The notes under the pieces were generated by a model. That model worked only from the letters and a program-made list of their open reading frames with translations, was not told the DNA's origin and searched no databases. Made by a program: the position numbers and the translations under genes. DNA of 5,742 nucleotides from an uncultured Collinsella sp. GTDB taxonomy: Bacteria; Actinomycetota; Coriobacteriia; Coriobacteriales; Coriobacteriaceae. Below, piece by piece: positions 5,170 through 5,742 of this stretch; the first letter of the stretch is position 1, and the number at the start of each line of letters is the position of its first letter. Location of the stretch: positions 1 to 5,742 of the forward strand of contig URIE01000107.1 of the NCBI GenBank assembly GCA_900547805.1, read 5' to 3'.

Positions 5170-5742
5170 CTAGGCCAAGGCGGCGGCGCGAATCGCCGCG
5201 CCGATGGCACCGGCAAAGCGAGCCTGGGGCGAGGTGGTCACCGGCGACCCCAGCAGCTCGCCCAACCGCTCCACCACGAAGGCGTTCTCGCACAGGCCGC
5301 CGGTCAGGTAGTACGGGGCGCCCGCGGCCTGCCCGGCCATGGTCGCCACGCGCGAGACCACGCTGTCGATCACGCCACGCGCAATGTTCTCGCGCGGCTC
5401 GCCGCGACCGATCAGGCTGATGACCTCGCTTTCGGCAAACACCGTGCACATGCTGGAAATCTTGGTAGGCTCGCCGGTGCGGGCGAGGTCTGCCATCTGC
5501 TGCTGGGTAATGCCCAGGCGGTCGGCCATGATCTCCAAAAAGCGCCCCGTGCCGGCGGCGCACTTGTCGTTCATGGCAAACTTGGCCACGCGGCCACTTT
5601 TAAGCTGAATGACCTTGGTGTCCTGGCCGCCCACGTCAATCACCGTGCCGTGATCGCCAAACAGGCGCACGGCACCAGTGCCGTGGCAGGTAATCTCGGT
5701 CACGACCTTGTGCGCATAGGGCACGGCGACACGGCCGTAGCC
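5170..5742 (-). CDS. Acyl-CoA dehydratase activase (HgdC/BadF-type ATPase), C-terminal part; start beyond window
   Basis: The visible 190 residues are roughly the last three quarters of a family member of about 260. These proteins are ASKHA-fold ATPases, usually homodimers with one [4Fe-4S] cluster at the interface, that push a low-potential electron into 2-hydroxyacyl-CoA dehydratases, benzoyl-CoA reductases or double-cubane-cluster proteins. The fragment opens with the GYGR motif, then VIDVGGQDTKVI (34-45 of the fragment; phosphate/Mg region), NDKCAAGTGRFLE (58-70, Cys61) and SSMCTVFAESEVISL (96-110, Cys99), the two cysteines expected to hold the cluster. YYLTGGLCENAFVVERL (144-160) and the SPQARFAGAIGAA end (171-183) complete the C-terminal lobe. 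All expected key residues in the visible part are present. The partner dehydratase-like protein is not in the window and may lie upstream. It is the most 5' visible gene of the operon, 14 nt before the glycosyltransferase. A double-cubane-cluster reductase is a serious alternative to a true dehydratase activator. Confidence 0.9.
   Translation of the reverse strand, partial: GYGRVAVPYAHKVVTEITCHGTGAVRLFGDHGTVIDVGGQDTKVIQLKSGRVAKFAMNDKCAAGTGRFLEIMADRLGITQQQMADLARTGEPTKISSMCTVFAESEVISLIGRGEPRENIARGVIDSVVSRVATMAGQAAGAPYYLTGGLCENAFVVERLGELLGSPVTTSPQARFAGAIGAAIRAAALA

Noticed and set aside
5156..5563. N-terminal extension of the glycosyltransferase up to 5563
   Set aside because: That stretch is the activase gene in another frame; the extension is arginine-rich with no domain, while the GT fold starts cleanly at ATG 5155.
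1..5742. CRISPR array, tRNA, rRNA, insertion sequence or attachment site
   Set aside because: No spaced direct repeats, tRNA-like cloverleaf, rRNA stretch, transposase motif or terminal repeats were recognised on either strand.

Overview
The window comes from a GC-rich, anaerobe-type bacterium that decodes UGA as selenocysteine. A BspA-type leucine-rich-repeat surface protein, a 2-hydroxyacyl-CoA dehydratase activase homologue and compact GC-rich coding together suggest Coriobacteriia (Actinomycetota), possibly a Collinsella-like gut species. This placement is inference; there is no rRNA or other phylogenetic marker here.

All seven supportable genes lie on the minus strand, so transcription runs from the right edge to the left. 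From 5742 to 797 six genes form what looks like one operon: (1) the C-terminal 190 residues of an HgdC/BadF-type acyl-CoA dehydratase activase (5170-5742, start outside the window); (2) a GT4-like glycosyltransferase (3926-5155), 14 nt downstream; (3) selenide,water dikinase SelD (2895-3944), whose start overlaps the end of gene 2 by 19 nt; (4) the selenium-metabolism protein YedF (2207-2833), after a 61-nt gap holding a hairpin; (5) a small DUF3343 protein (1936-2187), after 19 nt; (6) an EF2568-type class V aminotransferase / cysteine desulfurase (797-1939), overlapping gene 5 by 4 nt (ATGA). Genes 3-6 are a selenium/sulfur mobilisation set. The desulfurase can release sulfur or selenium from cysteine or selenocysteine. 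YedF (TusA-like plus a cysteine-bearing C-terminal domain) and DUF3343 are thiol-bearing candidate carriers. SelD makes selenophosphate.

The most important correction to a naive reading concerns SelD. It is itself a selenoprotein: a TGA codon at 3894-3896 sits exactly at the catalytic position (Sec17, Lys20), is followed by two hairpins that could be the bacterial SECIS, and is preceded by a strong ribosome binding site and ATG at 3944. A caller that treats TGA as stop would begin the gene at a TTG (3884) and lose the active site.

At the left, after a 127-nt spacer, a separate and visibly more AT-rich gene begins (669 to the left edge, no stop reached). It encodes a secreted protein with a signal peptide, a Ser/Thr/Asp-rich linker and the start of a BspA-like leucine-rich-repeat region. 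A 12-bp inverted repeat in the spacer (673-684 / 749-760) has one arm covering this gene's Shine-Dalgarno sequence.

The least expected feature is a glycosyltransferase and a dehydratase-type activase placed directly upstream of, and translationally linked to, a selenoprotein SelD. This raises the hypothesis of a selenosugar or Se/Fe-S cofactor pathway. No plus-strand gene, tRNA, rRNA, CRISPR array or insertion sequence was recognised.
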